This document shows, in pieces, positions 1 through 8,925 of a stretch of 64,000 nt of DNA. Source of the stretch: Planctomycetota bacterium (GTDB lineage: Bacteria > Planctomycetota > Phycisphaerae > UBA1845 > UTPLA1); contig JACRIM010000004.1 of the NCBI GenBank assembly GCA_016235815.1, positions 1 through 64,000 on the forward strand, in the 5' to 3' direction. Both the position numbers and the translations under genes were made by a program. The notes under the pieces are model-generated. The model was not told the origin of the DNA. It ran no database searches and worked only from the letters and a program-made list of their open reading frames with translations. Each line of letters starts with the position of its first letter. Position 1 is the stretch's first letter.

Positions 1-137
1 ATCGTGCATCTTGGTTCTCCTGGTTGTGGAACCCCGAAAGGGCCTTCCCACTGGGAGAACTTACGCACCATCCATACACGACGGAACGGTCCAAACCTCT
101 TCTCGTCCTCGGCCAGAGGCCGAGGGTTTAGAAAGTA
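1..137. other. Left-edge non-coding stretch with a hairpin
   Basis: I see no convincing gene here. Positions 107-125 form a perfect 8-bp stem with a 3-nt loop (CCTCGGCC/GGCCGAGG). It lies just downstream of the minus-strand gene that ends at 138 and could end its transcript. No U-tract follows the hairpin, so a terminator role is only possible. Confidence 0.4.
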
Positions 138-704
138 CTAATCTTTTTTCGTTGGCGCGGTGTTCGGTTGTTTCGGCAGCACCGGCGCGGGGCGATCTTT
201 TTCTGCTACTGACTCATCTTTGAGAATCTGGCCGGACATGATGCCGCCGTAGTTGGCGCCGAACCAGGTGCCGCAGTAGAAGCCGCGGTAGATCATCACC
301 CGCGCTGAATACGTGCCGAGGCCGGGCATGGACAGCTTGTCGAGCGTGATGACTGGTGTGTCGCCGGCCCAGACGACGCGGACGGTGATGGGGATGGTCA
401 CGTCCTTGTCGGCGTACTGCACGCGGGCGTTCACGATCCAGTAGTCGTCGCCGGCCTTGGAGACCTTGGCGACGGTGTACTTGTCTTCGCGGGCCTCGGA
501 GAGTGGGGCCTTGCCGGCGAGGCCTTCGGGGCCGGTCATGGCCCAGGTGCCTTTGAGAATGCTGTTCTCGAGCATCTGTTGGAATTCGCGTTCGAGGGCC
601 TTTCGTTTTTCGGCCTTGGTGGTGGCCGGTTGGGTGGTAGGCTCGTCGGCGGGGAGGGTAGTGGTGAAGGTCAGGATGAGGGCGATGGTAAGAAGGCGTT
701 GCAT
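138..704 (-). CDS. Exported protein of unknown function
   Basis: This 188-residue protein has an N-terminal signal peptide of about 19 residues (short basic start, hydrophobic core, cleavage near LPA-DEP). A short Thr/Pro/Lys-rich stretch and a charged helix (about residues 25-45) follow. The rest looks like a compact beta-rich domain, and the C-terminal tail is Pro/Lys-rich. I recognise no family. The start is an ATG at 704. The gene stands alone: the next gene upstream is on the other strand, more than 400 bp away. It is probably periplasmic. Confidence 0.75.
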   Translation of the reverse strand: MQRLLTIALILTFTTTLPADEPTTQPATTKAEKRKALEREFQQMLENSILKGTWAMTGPEGLAGKAPLSEAREDKYTVAKVSKAGDDYWIVNARVQYADKDVTIPITVRVVWAGDTPVITLDKLSMPGLGTYSARVMIYRGFYCGTWFGANYGGIMSGQILKDESVAEKDRPAPVLPKQPNTAPTKKD

Positions 705-778
705 GGGTTGGTCTCCGATCGATCAGTGGGGCGGGCCGGGGTTTACACGCCGCAGCGCGTGCCCGGCATCACATCAAA

Positions 779-798
779 AGCAGGCGGGGACGCCTGCT
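779..798. repeat. Interspersed palindrome, family A
   Basis: AGCAGGCG and CGCCTGCT form a perfect 8-bp stem around GGGA, followed by a TCCACT-type tail. Related units with a GA-C loop and a CCACTGGGAT-like tail occur at 28321-28339, 33201-33219 and 39260-39279. The element lies in the 443-bp gap between 705 and 1147, which otherwise holds only the next repeat and the leader of the oligopeptidase gene. Confidence 0.6.
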
Positions 799-879
799 CC
801 ACTCTCATTTCTCCGGTGGCGGTGATTATCCGTGTTGAACGGCATGGGGGCAAAGAGCGTTCGTGAGCAGGGGTTTGGC

Positions 880-921
880 AGGTTGAAAACCTACCCTACC
901 GACACAGGTTGGAAACCTGTG
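880..921. repeat. Paired AGGTT palindromes
   Basis: Two short palindromes lie side by side. AGGTT-GAA-AACCT is at 880-892, and CACAGGTT-GGA-AACCTGTG is at 903-921, followed by GCTAC. They look like one interspersed repeat unit with two hairpins. They lie upstream of the oligopeptidase gene, and I see no promoter in them. Confidence 0.5.
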
Positions 922-1147
922 CTACATCTGCGGGCGTGAAACCGGGGCGGGGGGAGCGTTCTAGCCACATGGACGCTTTGTGCGGAGGGTGGGTATACTA
1001 TGGCCACCCGTCGCCGGTTTGGCCCGCCTGACGGTTGGTTTCACCCGTGGATTACGAGTACATCCTAAAACCAGAGATCCGCACCAACTAATAGTCGGTG
1101 CCACAGGGGTTTTAGAACCCACACAGTCAAAACGAGGGAGTTCGGTC

Positions 1148-3313
1148 ATGTTTTCCAGATTGATCCGGTCGAGGTGCGTTTCCGTCATCGCTCTGGTGGC
1201 GTTTGTCGGCTGCTCGCAACAAAGCGTCTCGCAGTTTCCGAGCACGCGGCTCGTTTACCCCAGGGCGAAGAAGGTCGAGCAGATCGACGATTTGCACGGC
1301 ACGAAGATCGCCGACCCCTATCGCTGGATGGAAGACCTGGACTCGCCGGATCTGGCGAAGTGGGTGGCGGAAGAGAACAAGGTCACCTTCGGCTATCTGA
1401 ATGAGATTCCATCGCGCGAGAAGATCAGGTCTCGACTGACGAAGGTGTGGAACTATGAGCGCTACATGCCTCCGTTCAAGGATGGTGGTCGCTATTTCAT
1501 TTCCAAGAATGACGGGCTGCAGAATCAGAACGTGGTCTACACGATGAAGACGCTGGACGATTCGCCGAGCGTGCTGCTCGATCCGAACAAGCTCTCGGCC
1601 GACGGCACGGTGGCGCTGGGCGGCTATTTTGTTAGCGATGATGGCAAGTACGTTTGCTATGCGGTGAGCGAGGCCGGCTCGGATTGGCAGCAGTTCCGGG
1701 TGCGCGACATCGAGACGGGCAAGGACACCGACGACATGATCAAGTGGAGCAAGTTCTCCGGCGCTGCGTGGACCAAGGACGGCAAGGGATTCTTCTACAG
1801 CCGGTATGACGAGCCAAAAGATCAAAACATGATGAGCGGGGTGAACTACTTCCAGAAGCTGTATTACCACAAGATCGGCACGCCGCAGGCCGAGGACGAG
1901 CTGATTTATAAGCGCGATGATCAGAAGGAGTGGGGCTTCGGCGGTGGTGTGACGGAGGACGGTAAATATCTCGTCATCAGTGTGTCGAAGGGCACCGAGC
2001 GAAAAAACCGCGTCTTCTATAAGGATTTGCAGACGAAGGACGCGAAGGTTGTCGAACTGCTGAACGAGTTCGACGCCGAGTACGACTTCATCGAGAACGA
2101 CGGCACGACGTTCTACTTCAAGACGGATTACTCGGCCCCACGCGGACGGGTGATCGCGATTGATATTACCAAGCCCGAGCGGAAGAACTGGAAGGAGCTG
2201 ATCCCGCAGTCGAAGGACACGATGCAGGGCGTCGGCATCATCAACGACAAGTTTGTCGTGTCGTATCTCAAGGATGCCTACACGCAGGTGAAGGTGTATG
2301 AGCTTGGCGGCAAGTTCATCCGCGACGTGGATCTGCCCGGCTTCGGGACGGCCAGCGGCTTCTCCGGCAAGAAGAAGGACACGGAGACATTCTATTCGTA
2401 CACCGGATTCGCCACGCCCGCGACGGTGTATCGCTATGACCTGACCACTGGGAAGAGCAGCGTCTATAAGAAGCCGACCGTCGATTTCAATTCGGACGAC
2501 TATGTCACGCGGCAGGTCTTCTACAGCAGCAAGGACGGCACGCAGATTCCGATGTTCATCACGCACCGCAAGGACGTGAAGCTCGACGGAAACAACCCGA
2601 CTTATCTCTACGGTTACGGCGGATTCAACATTCCGATTACACCGACCTTCAGCCCGAGCAATCTGGTCTGGATGGAGATGGGCGGCGTGTTTGCCGTGGC
2701 GAATCTTCGCGGCGGCGGGGAGTACGGCAAGGAGTGGCACGACGCGGGCCGACTCAAGAAGAAGCAGAACGTGTTTGACGATTTTATCTCGGCGGGCGAA
2801 TGGTTGATCGCCAACAAGTACACCAGCAAAGAGAAGCTCGCGATCGGCGGCGGCAGCAACGGCGGCCTGCTGGTCGGCGCGTGCATCACGCAGCGGCCGG
2901 ACTTGTTCGCCGCGGCGGTTCCTGCGGTGGGCGTGATGGACATGCTCCGCTTCCACAAGTTCACGATCGGCTGGGGCTGGACGAGCGACTACGGCTCGCC
3001 GGACAACCCGGAGGATTTCAAGGTGCTGCGAACCTATTCGCCGCTGCACAACATCAAGACGGGGACGGTCTATCCGGCGACGATGATTACGACGGGGGAC
3101 CATGATGATCGCGTGGTGCCGTCGCACAGCTTTAAGTTCGCGGCGACGCTGCAGGAGGCGCACGCGGGCAAGGCGCCGGTGCTGATTCGCGTGGATGTCC
3201 GCGCCGGCCACGGGGCGGGCAAGCCGACCTCGAAGAAGATTGAGGAAGAGACCGACAAGTGGGGCTTTCTTGTGCGGAATCTGAAGGTGGATGAGAAGCA
3301 GATTCGAGGTTAG
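1148..3313 (+). CDS. Prolyl oligopeptidase (S9A) lipoprotein
   Basis: This 721-residue serine peptidase of family S9A should cleave short peptides after proline. The N-terminus is a lipoprotein signal ending in a lipobox-like VAFVGC. Residues of about 35-430 should form the beta-propeller lid, and the C-terminal third is the alpha/beta-hydrolase domain. Ser570 lies in GGGSNGG, an Asp lies in the GDHDDRVVP stretch (residues 653-654), and His688 lies in AGHGAG. All three catalytic positions are therefore present. An upstream ATG at 980 is in frame, but the one at 1148 follows a good GAGGGAG ribosome site and begins the signal peptide. It is probably an envelope-anchored peptide scavenger. It is monocistronic. 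Confidence 0.93.
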   Translation: MFSRLIRSRCVSVIALVAFVGCSQQSVSQFPSTRLVYPRAKKVEQIDDLHGTKIADPYRWMEDLDSPDLAKWVAEENKVTFGYLNEIPSREKIRSRLTKVWNYERYMPPFKDGGRYFISKNDGLQNQNVVYTMKTLDDSPSVLLDPNKLSADGTVALGGYFVSDDGKYVCYAVSEAGSDWQQFRVRDIETGKDTDDMIKWSKFSGAAWTKDGKGFFYSRYDEPKDQNMMSGVNYFQKLYYHKIGTPQAEDELIYKRDDQKEWGFGGGVTEDGKYLVISVSKGTERKNRVFYKDLQTKDAKVVELLNEFDAEYDFIENDGTTFYFKTDYSAPRGRVIAIDITKPERKNWKELIPQSKDTMQGVGIINDKFVVSYLKDAYTQVKVYELGGKFIRDVDLPGFGTASGFSGKKKDTETFYSYTGFATPATVYRYDLTTGKSSVYKKPTVDFNSDDYVTRQVFYSSKDGTQIPMFITHRKDVKLDGNNPTYLYGYGGFNIPITPTFSPSNLVWMEMGGVFAVANLRGGGEYGKEWHDAGRLKKKQNVFDDFISAGEWLIANKYTSKEKLAIGGGSNGGLLVGACITQRPDLFAAAVPAVGVMDMLRFHKFTIGWGWTSDYGSPDNPEDFKVLRTYSPLHNIKTGTVYPATMITTGDHDDRVVPSHSFKFAATLQEAHAGKAPVLIRVDVRAGHGAGKPTSKKIEEETDKWGFLVRNLKVDEKQIRG

Positions 3314-3439
3314 CGCCCGTGGCGCCGTGCAGGCGCCTTCACTTGGCATGCGATCGACACCCCCGGTTGCTCGATCGTGGGGTTTATTATTGCACGGAGG
3401 GGTAACGGGAGCTGTGTTCTCGGTGTTATACCACCTGTA

Positions 3440-3448
3440 TGCTATAAT
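3440..3448 (+). promoter_or_regulatory. Extended -10 promoter (TGCTATAAT)
   Basis: TGCTATAAT is a perfect extended -10 element. It lies 21 nt upstream of the ATG at 3470, so transcription would begin near 3455. No good -35 is visible at the usual distance, which is typical of extended -10 promoters. It would drive the two overlapping small genes that follow. Confidence 0.6.
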
Positions 3449-3469
3449 CATGGGTGTGGGAGTTCGATT

Positions 3470-3814
3470 ATGGCAGTAGCTCCAAACAGCAGAGTTTATG
3501 GCGGCTCAAAGGACGATGTCGCGATGCAACTGGCCCATGCCCACAAGACCGTTGAGCCGGATATTGTCGCTATCTACCGGGTCCGTGATCCTTTGCGCGA
3601 ATTGGACAGTGAAGAGCCGATCAAGTTGTTGGAAGTCAATCCTTCTACGTCCGCGTCCGGCATAATGCCCATTGGATTCCGCAGTGATACAGGAATGGGG
3701 ATTCCCTATCCCAGCGTGATCATGGAAGTGACGCCCGATGAATGGAAAAGGATCCAGTCGGGAGACATGGCATTGCCGAACAACTGGCGCGCAGACACAA
3801 ACCAACTTCTTTAA
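3470..3814 (+). CDS. Small protein of unknown function, partner of HEPN-like gene
   Basis: This 114-residue soluble protein has no recognised domain. The reading frame extends upstream to 3377, but the ATG at 3470 sits just behind the extended -10 promoter, and the upstream residues look non-coding. Its 3' end overlaps the next gene by up to 73 bp in another frame, so the two are probably translationally linked. The base composition looks more AT-rich than the neighbouring housekeeping genes. Together with the HEPN-like partner this resembles a two-gene accessory module. The function is unknown. Confidence 0.6.
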   Translation: MAVAPNSRVYGGSKDDVAMQLAHAHKTVEPDIVAIYRVRDPLRELDSEEPIKLLEVNPSTSASGIMPIGFRSDTGMGIPYPSVIMEVTPDEWKRIQSGDMALPNNWRADTNQLL

Positions 3815-4314
3815 TCGATATTGTGAACTGGGCACAAGCATTTGCAAAACAGGCGTGCTCTGACTTTGCCGCGCGTGAACATGTATTGCGCTCGAGGTCG
3901 CTGCCGTCATGCCACCATTTGCATTACTTGCAGATGGCCATGGAAAAGGCGGCCAAGGCCCATTTGATCGCGGGCGGTTGCGACCCGATGGCGCTTCAAG
4001 GCAGCCACGCCTATGTCGCCAAGGTCATTCCGGCGATCGTCAAGTTCTCACTCGGACAAACAATGGAAAAAGTACCGCCGTGGATGATGAAAGCTGTTCG
4101 GGCATGGTCGCGCCGGGTAGAACTCCTTCATCCTCAAGTAGATGACAACGGAACAGTACCGGCGAATTGTGAATACCCCTGGCAAGCCCCCGAGGGCAAC
4201 GTCCTAACTCCGGCAGAGCATGATTTTCCCGGAATAACAGTTCCCGACAGCACCTTTGTGGCCCGAACCATCAAGGAGGTCTGGTCACGATCAAAGTCAT
4301 TGTCCGGTCAATAA
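3742..4314 (+). CDS. HEPN-domain-like protein
   Basis: This protein of up to 190 residues has a region (about residues 55-110) with the pattern CHHLHYLQMAMEKAAKAHL followed by SHAY. That pattern is typical of HEPN helical-bundle proteins, many of which are RNases or nucleotidyltransferase partners. The C-terminal part carries VELLHP and NCEYPW motifs that I associate with a planctomycete HEPN subfamily. The classic RNase motif R-x4-6-H is not obvious, so nuclease activity is uncertain. The start is uncertain: ATG at 3742 overlaps the upstream gene, and a GTG near 3823 would start after it. It is co-transcribed with the preceding small gene. Confidence 0.65.
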   Translation: MEKDPVGRHGIAEQLARRHKPTSLIDIVNWAQAFAKQACSDFAAREHVLRSRSLPSCHHLHYLQMAMEKAAKAHLIAGGCDPMALQGSHAYVAKVIPAIVKFSLGQTMEKVPPWMMKAVRAWSRRVELLHPQVDDNGTVPANCEYPWQAPEGNVLTPAEHDFPGITVPDSTFVARTIKEVWSRSKSLSGQ

Positions 4315-4503
4315 GTTCGCCTCTCAATTCGAACCAGTGCACTACCCCCGTCGTACAAATCCGGATTCCGGGGCTGTGGGGCTGCGAAAAAGCCATATAT
4401 TTCAGGGTCTTCGATCCGCCGCTTGCAAGTCGGGCGGCGAGTTGGACAATGGAGTGCTTTGATCCGGCCCGGCTCGCGAACACTGAAGAGAGGAAACTAC
4501 GCC

Positions 4504-6702
4504 ATGTCCACTGCCAAACGTCGTCATGAAGCCATCGCCGCCATTGCGGCTCAGCGGCTGCCCGAGCGGACCATTCCCGCCGATGCGCCGCCGGTCAAGG
4601 ATGTCTACGGCAAGAATGTCTTCAGCCTAACCGTCATGCGTTCGACGCTGACGAAGGATGCGTATCAGAAACTTCTGCGCACCATCCAGAATCACGAGCC
4701 ACTGGACCCCAACGTCGCCGACGTCGTCGCCAACGCGATGAAGGACTGGGCGATGGAGCACGGCGCGACGCACTATTGCCACTGGTTCCTGCCGCTCACC
4801 GGCTCGACGGCGGAAAAACATGACACGTTTCTCACGCCCACCGGCGATGGCGGCACACTCGTCGAGTTCTCCGGCAAGATGCTCATCAAGGGCGAACCGG
4901 ATGCGAGCAGCTTTCCCTCGGGCGGCGTGCGGTCGACGTTTGAGGCGCGCGGCTACACGGCGTGGGATCCGACCAGTCCGGCGTTCATTGTTGATGGTGT
5001 TAATGGAAAGACACTTTGCATTCCGACGGCATTTTGCAGTTACGACGGCACGTCGCTCGATCGCAAGACGCCGCTGCTTCGATCCATGGCGGCCGTCTCC
5101 AAGCAGGCGATCCGTATGTTGCGGCTGTTCGGCAATCAGACGGCGCGCTCGGTGAGTTGCACGGCCGGTCCTGAGCAGGAGTATTTCCTGATCGACCGTC
5201 GGCTGTATTTCCTGCGGCCTGATTTGATCAACGCGGGTCGTTCGCTCTTTGGGGCGCGGCCGCCGAAGGGTCAGGAGATGGAAGATCACTACTTCGGCAG
5301 CATCAAAGAGCGCGTGCTGGCGTTCATGATGGATTCGGAGCGGACGCTGTATGAACTGGGCATTCCGATCAAGACGCGTCATAACGAAGTCGCGCCGGGG
5401 CAGTTCGAGATTGCGCCGATTTTCGAGACGGTCAACGTCGCCACCGATCACAACATGTTGCTCATGGAGATTCTCAAGAACACCGCGCTCAAGCACGGGT
5501 TCAAGTGTCTTTTCCATGAGAAGCCCTTTGCCGGGATCAACGGCTCGGGCAAGCACAACAACTGGTCGGTCGCGGATGATGCGGGGAACAACCTGCTCGA
5601 CCCCGGCCACACGCCGCATGAGAACGCGCAGTTCCTTGTGTTCCTGACCGCGGTGATTCGAGCGGTGCATACGCATTCGAAGCTGCTTCGCGCCGCCGTG
5701 GCCACGGCCGGCAACGATCATCGACTCGGTGCGAACGAGGCCCCGCCGGCGATCATCAGCATTTACCTCGGCGATCGCCTGACTGAGGTCGTGAATGGTT
5801 TGATCGCGGGCAAGCCCGAGGCGGGTCGCGCGAGCGGTGTTCTGCAGATCGGCACGAGCAGTCTGCCGCCGCTTCCGCGTGATGATTCGGATCGAAATCG
5901 AACGAGTCCGTTTGCGTTCACGGGAAACAAGTTTGAATTCCGGGCGGTGGGTTCGAGCCAGTCGGTGGCCATGCCCAACACGATTCTTAACTTGATCGTG
6001 GCGGACTCGCTCGACGCGCTCGCGAATGAAATCGAGAAGGAGATGGCGGGCGGCACGAAGTTCGATTCGGCCGTGCAGAAGGTCGTGCAGGAGAACCTGA
6101 AGAAACATCAGGCCGTGCTCTTTAACGGCGACAACTACACCGCCGCGTGGGAGGCCGAAGCGGCGAAGCGCGGACTGCCGAACATCAAGAGCAGCGTCGA
6201 TGCGCAGAAGGCGCTGATCGAGGAGGAGTTCATCTCGATCGCGGAGCGGCACGGCGTTTATTCAAAGATGGAGATCGAGGCGAACTACAACATCGCCCTT
6301 GAGGCGTACATCAAGACGATCAACATCGAGGCGCAGCTGACGGCCGACATGGCTCGCACGCTGCTCCTGCCTGCGTCCCTGAGATATCAGACGGAGCTGG
6401 CGGGCTGCGTCGCGGCCACCAAGGCTGCCTCCTCGGGCGCGGATGTGTCGGCCGCAGACAAATCGTTGAAAAACGTAAGCTCGCTCACCGCCAAGTTGCA
6501 GTCGGCACTGGACACGCTCGACGATGTCCGCTCAAAGGCCGATCACGGCGGCGGTGACCATTACAAGCACGCCTGCACCTATCGCGACGTGGTCAAGCCG
6601 GCGATGAACGAGGTGCGCGCCGTGGCTGACCAATTGGAGGGGATCGTCGATGACAACCATTGGCCGATCCCGAAGTACCGCGAGATGCTGTTCATGTATT
6701 GA
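4504..6702 (+). CDS. glnN: Glutamine synthetase type III
   Basis: This 732-residue protein is a GSIII, which makes glutamine from glutamate, ammonia and ATP. The length fits the family (about 700-730), well above the roughly 470 of GSI. Family signatures include the GKHNNWS motif at about residues 349-355, the AGPEQEYFL metal-site stretch and the [11 protein letters not shown] segment. The C-terminal region is helical and ends in [15 protein letters not shown], typical of GSIII. An upstream in-frame ATG at 4423 was rejected because ATG 4504 follows a GAGAGGAAA ribosome site. The gene is monocistronic. I could not recognise an NtcA or sigma-54 site in the 190-bp leader. Confidence 0.95.
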   Translation: MSTAKRRHEAIAAIAAQRLPERTIPADAPPVKDVYGKNVFSLTVMRSTLTKDAYQKLLRTIQNHEPLDPNVADVVANAMKDWAMEHGATHYCHWFLPLTGSTAEKHDTFLTPTGDGGTLVEFSGKMLIKGEPDASSFPSGGVRSTFEARGYTAWDPTSPAFIVDGVNGKTLCIPTAFCSYDGTSLDRKTPLLRSMAAVSKQAIRMLRLFGNQTARSVSCTAGPEQEYFLIDRRLYFLRPDLINAGRSLFGARPPKGQEMEDHYFGSIKERVLAFMMDSERTLYELGIPIKTRHNEVAPGQFEIAPIFETVNVATDHNMLLMEILKNTALKHGFKCLFHEKPFAGINGSGKHNNWSVADDAGNNLLDPGHTPHENAQFLVFLTAVIRAVHTHSKLLRAAVATAGNDHRLGANEAPPAIISIYLGDRLTEVVNGLIAGKPEAGRASGVLQIGTSSLPPLPRDDSDRNRTSPFAFTGNKFEFRAVGSSQSVAMPNTILNLIVADSLDALANEIEKEMAGGTKFDSAVQKVVQENLKKHQAVLFNGDNYTAAWEAEAAKRGLPNIKSSVDAQKALIEEEFISIAERHGVYSKMEIEANYNIALEAYIKTINIEAQLTADMARTLLLPASLRYQTELAGCVAATKAASSGADVSAADKSLKNVSSLTAKLQSALDTLDDVRSKADHGGGDHYKHACTYRDVVKPAMNEVRAVADQLEGIVDDNHWPIPKYREMLFMY

Positions 6703-6784
6703 GCGGTTCCGATTTCAGGCAAGCAATTGGGCAGGTGAGCAGCCGAGTGAATCGGCTGATCCCCTGTCTTTTTTTCCGGTGGAC

Positions 6785-8602
6785 TCATCGGCTGGGAGTG
6801 GCCAGCGGCGACCAGTCGAAATTGATGACATCTCCGCCTGGCGCGAGGCTGCCGCTGAGTTTCGTGGTTGAACCGCCGTCAGCGGAAACGATGTAGAGCT
6901 CAAAATCCTCATCCGCGTCCTTGTCGGCGACAAAGGCCAGGCGCGTTCCATCCGGAGACCATCGGTAGAAGTCGATATTTCCGCCCGCGACCATCGTGCC
7001 GCTGACTTTGGTCGTCGGTCCGCCGCCACCGGCCACCACGAACAACTCAATGACGTCATCCGTATCTTGGTCGGCGTCGTATGCAAGACGAACCGCATCC
7101 GGCGACCAGGTCGAGTCGCTGACAAAACGATTGGCCGGCAGAGTCGGGCTGAGCTTGGTAATGCCACCGCCGCCGGCCGGGACCGAATAAAGTTCGTTGA
7201 TGTCGATGTCGTCTATCAAACCGTCGAAGGCCAAACGCGTTCCATCCGGCGACCAGACGTAGCCTCGTACCTCGCCGCCGTTCACCAGAAGGCCGCTGAC
7301 CTTGGTCGTCGCGCCTCCGCCGGCCGGGACGGTGTACAGCTCCGTCACGCCGTTTGTATCCTTGTCGGCGTCGAAGGCAAGCCTCGTGCTATCGGGCGAC
7401 CACTCAAAGTTGTTGACCTGGCCGGGGCCCGAGAAGGCCCCGCTGACCCTGGTGGTTGCCCCGCCACCGACTGGGACCGAATAAAGTTCCCTCATGCCGG
7501 CGGTATCCTTGTCGGCCTGAAAAGCCAACCGTGTCCCATCCGGAGACCAGGCAAAGTTGTCGACACTACCGCCCGCCACCAGCGAGCCGCTTACCTTTGT
7601 TACGCTGCTGCTGTCCACGGCCACAACATAGAGTTCGGTCACGCCGAGCGTATCCTTGTCAGCACTGATGGCGAGATTGGCTCCATCCGGCGACCAGGCA
7701 AAACCATCGACCTGACCGCCCGCGACGAACGTGCCGCCTATCTTGGTGACAGGGCCGCCCGCGGCGGAAACAACGTAGAGTTCATCAATCTGATCCGTAT
7801 CCTTGTCGGCGCGAAATGCCAACCGTGTGCTGTCGGGCGACCAGTTTATGGTTCCCACTTCGCCGCCCGCCACCAATGGCCCGCTGACCTTGGTCAAAGC
7901 TCCGCCTTCCGCAGCGACGACAAACAATTCATCGACGCCATCCGTATCTATGTCAGCCGTGAAGGCCAAACGTCTCCCATCGGGCGACCATTTGAACGTG
8001 TCAACATCCGCGGTCGTACCCATTACGCCGCTGACAGCGGTCGCGGCCCCGCCGGTGGCCGGAACCACGTATAGCTCGAACTTGTCGTCCGTATCCCGGT
8101 CGGCGACGAAAGCCAGCCGTGACGCTGTGTTAACGGCGTATTCCACGGACAACGCTCCCTCGACGCCGGCGCTGCTTACCGCGGCAACACGGAAATGGCG
8201 CACGCCGCTGTCAGGGAACAGGAGTACGACGGATTGGCGATCACCGCCCGGCTCCGCGTGAACCAGCGCTGCGTTCTTGTTGACATCGGTAATCGGTGCG
8301 TCCGACTCATAGACGCGAAAAAAGCTGACGAATATCCCGCTCGTCGCCATGTTCCAACGCAAATCGAATTCCGGCGGAGTTCTGATGTGTGAGGTAATGC
8401 GCAGACTTGTTGGAGCAGCCGGGGGCGTTAGGTCAAGCGATCCGGGAGGGCCCTGGGCGCCTTGATCGCCCTGGGGTCCGGCTGGGCCTTCCGGCCCCTG
8501 CGGTCCGCTGGGCCCCACCTGGGCCATGGGCTCCACGGTATTGCAACCAATCTGCACGAGACCGACCGCAACCACGAGCACCGCGAAAATAGGTTTCGAC
8601 AT
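6785..8602 (-). CDS. Lipoprotein with collagen-like stalk and nine-repeat propeller
   Basis: This 605-residue lipoprotein has a signal ending in LVQIGC. A short collagen-like Gly-x-y stalk follows (about residues 30-53), then a fibronectin-III-like segment (about 58-155). After that come nine tandem repeats of about 49 residues with the pattern RLAF-ADKDT-ELYVV-GG-TKVSG-WSPDGT. The repeats resemble TolB/PD40 beta-propeller blades. The recurring D-x-D-T-D at the start of each repeat could bind calcium. ATG 8602 is chosen because AGGAGG lies 6 nt upstream; the longer frame to 8872 lacks a signal peptide. It is probably anchored in the outer membrane, and its ligand is unknown. Confidence 0.85.
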   Translation of the reverse strand: MSKPIFAVLVVAVGLVQIGCNTVEPMAQVGPSGPQGPEGPAGPQGDQGAQGPPGSLDLTPPAAPTSLRITSHIRTPPEFDLRWNMATSGIFVSFFRVYESDAPITDVNKNAALVHAEPGGDRQSVVLLFPDSGVRHFRVAAVSSAGVEGALSVEYAVNTASRLAFVADRDTDDKFELYVVPATGGAATAVSGVMGTTADVDTFKWSPDGRRLAFTADIDTDGVDELFVVAAEGGALTKVSGPLVAGGEVGTINWSPDSTRLAFRADKDTDQIDELYVVSAAGGPVTKIGGTFVAGGQVDGFAWSPDGANLAISADKDTLGVTELYVVAVDSSSVTKVSGSLVAGGSVDNFAWSPDGTRLAFQADKDTAGMRELYSVPVGGGATTRVSGAFSGPGQVNNFEWSPDSTRLAFDADKDTNGVTELYTVPAGGGATTKVSGLLVNGGEVRGYVWSPDGTRLAFDGLIDDIDINELYSVPAGGGGITKLSPTLPANRFVSDSTWSPDAVRLAYDADQDTDDVIELFVVAGGGGPTTKVSGTMVAGGNIDFYRWSPDGTRLAFVADKDADEDFELYIVSADGGSTTKLSGSLAPGGDVINFDWSPLATPSR

Positions 8603-8925
8603 AAGTTGCCTCCTGCCCTTCGTTTTCCTTTGACTGATCTGGCGGAAATCAATATTAAATTTCGTTTCAGGAAACATTGCGCCGCTCCGACTCGGATCGT
8701 AACGGAACAATTGATTGTGCGTCAATTTTTGGCCGAGGTCTGGTTTCCGAAAAGCGGAGTGCGGACTCGGCCGGGGGTGTCGATGGATCGCGGGAGTGAT
8801 CGTCGAGGCCGACTGAGTAGCCGCACCGGATACGGACGAGTTAACCGAGCACTTGGCGGGTTCGAACCACAACGGCGTGGTTCACTTCAAGCCGGCGCAA
8901 TTTCATCTCCATTGCGTTGAGCCGA

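Noticed and set aside
1127-3451. Long minus-strand open frame of 774 codons across the oligopeptidase gene
   Set aside because: It is an antisense shadow of a high-GC gene. The plus strand has a clear S9A peptidase with catalytic residues, signal and ribosome site.
4627-6252. Long minus-strand open frame opposite glutamine synthetase
   Set aside because: The sequence is Arg-rich and low in hydrophobic patterning, as expected of a shadow of a high-GC coding strand.
7067-8074. Plus-strand frame of 335 codons opposite the propeller lipoprotein
   Set aside because: It repeats with the same period as the propeller repeats on the other strand and has no start signals, so it is a shadow.
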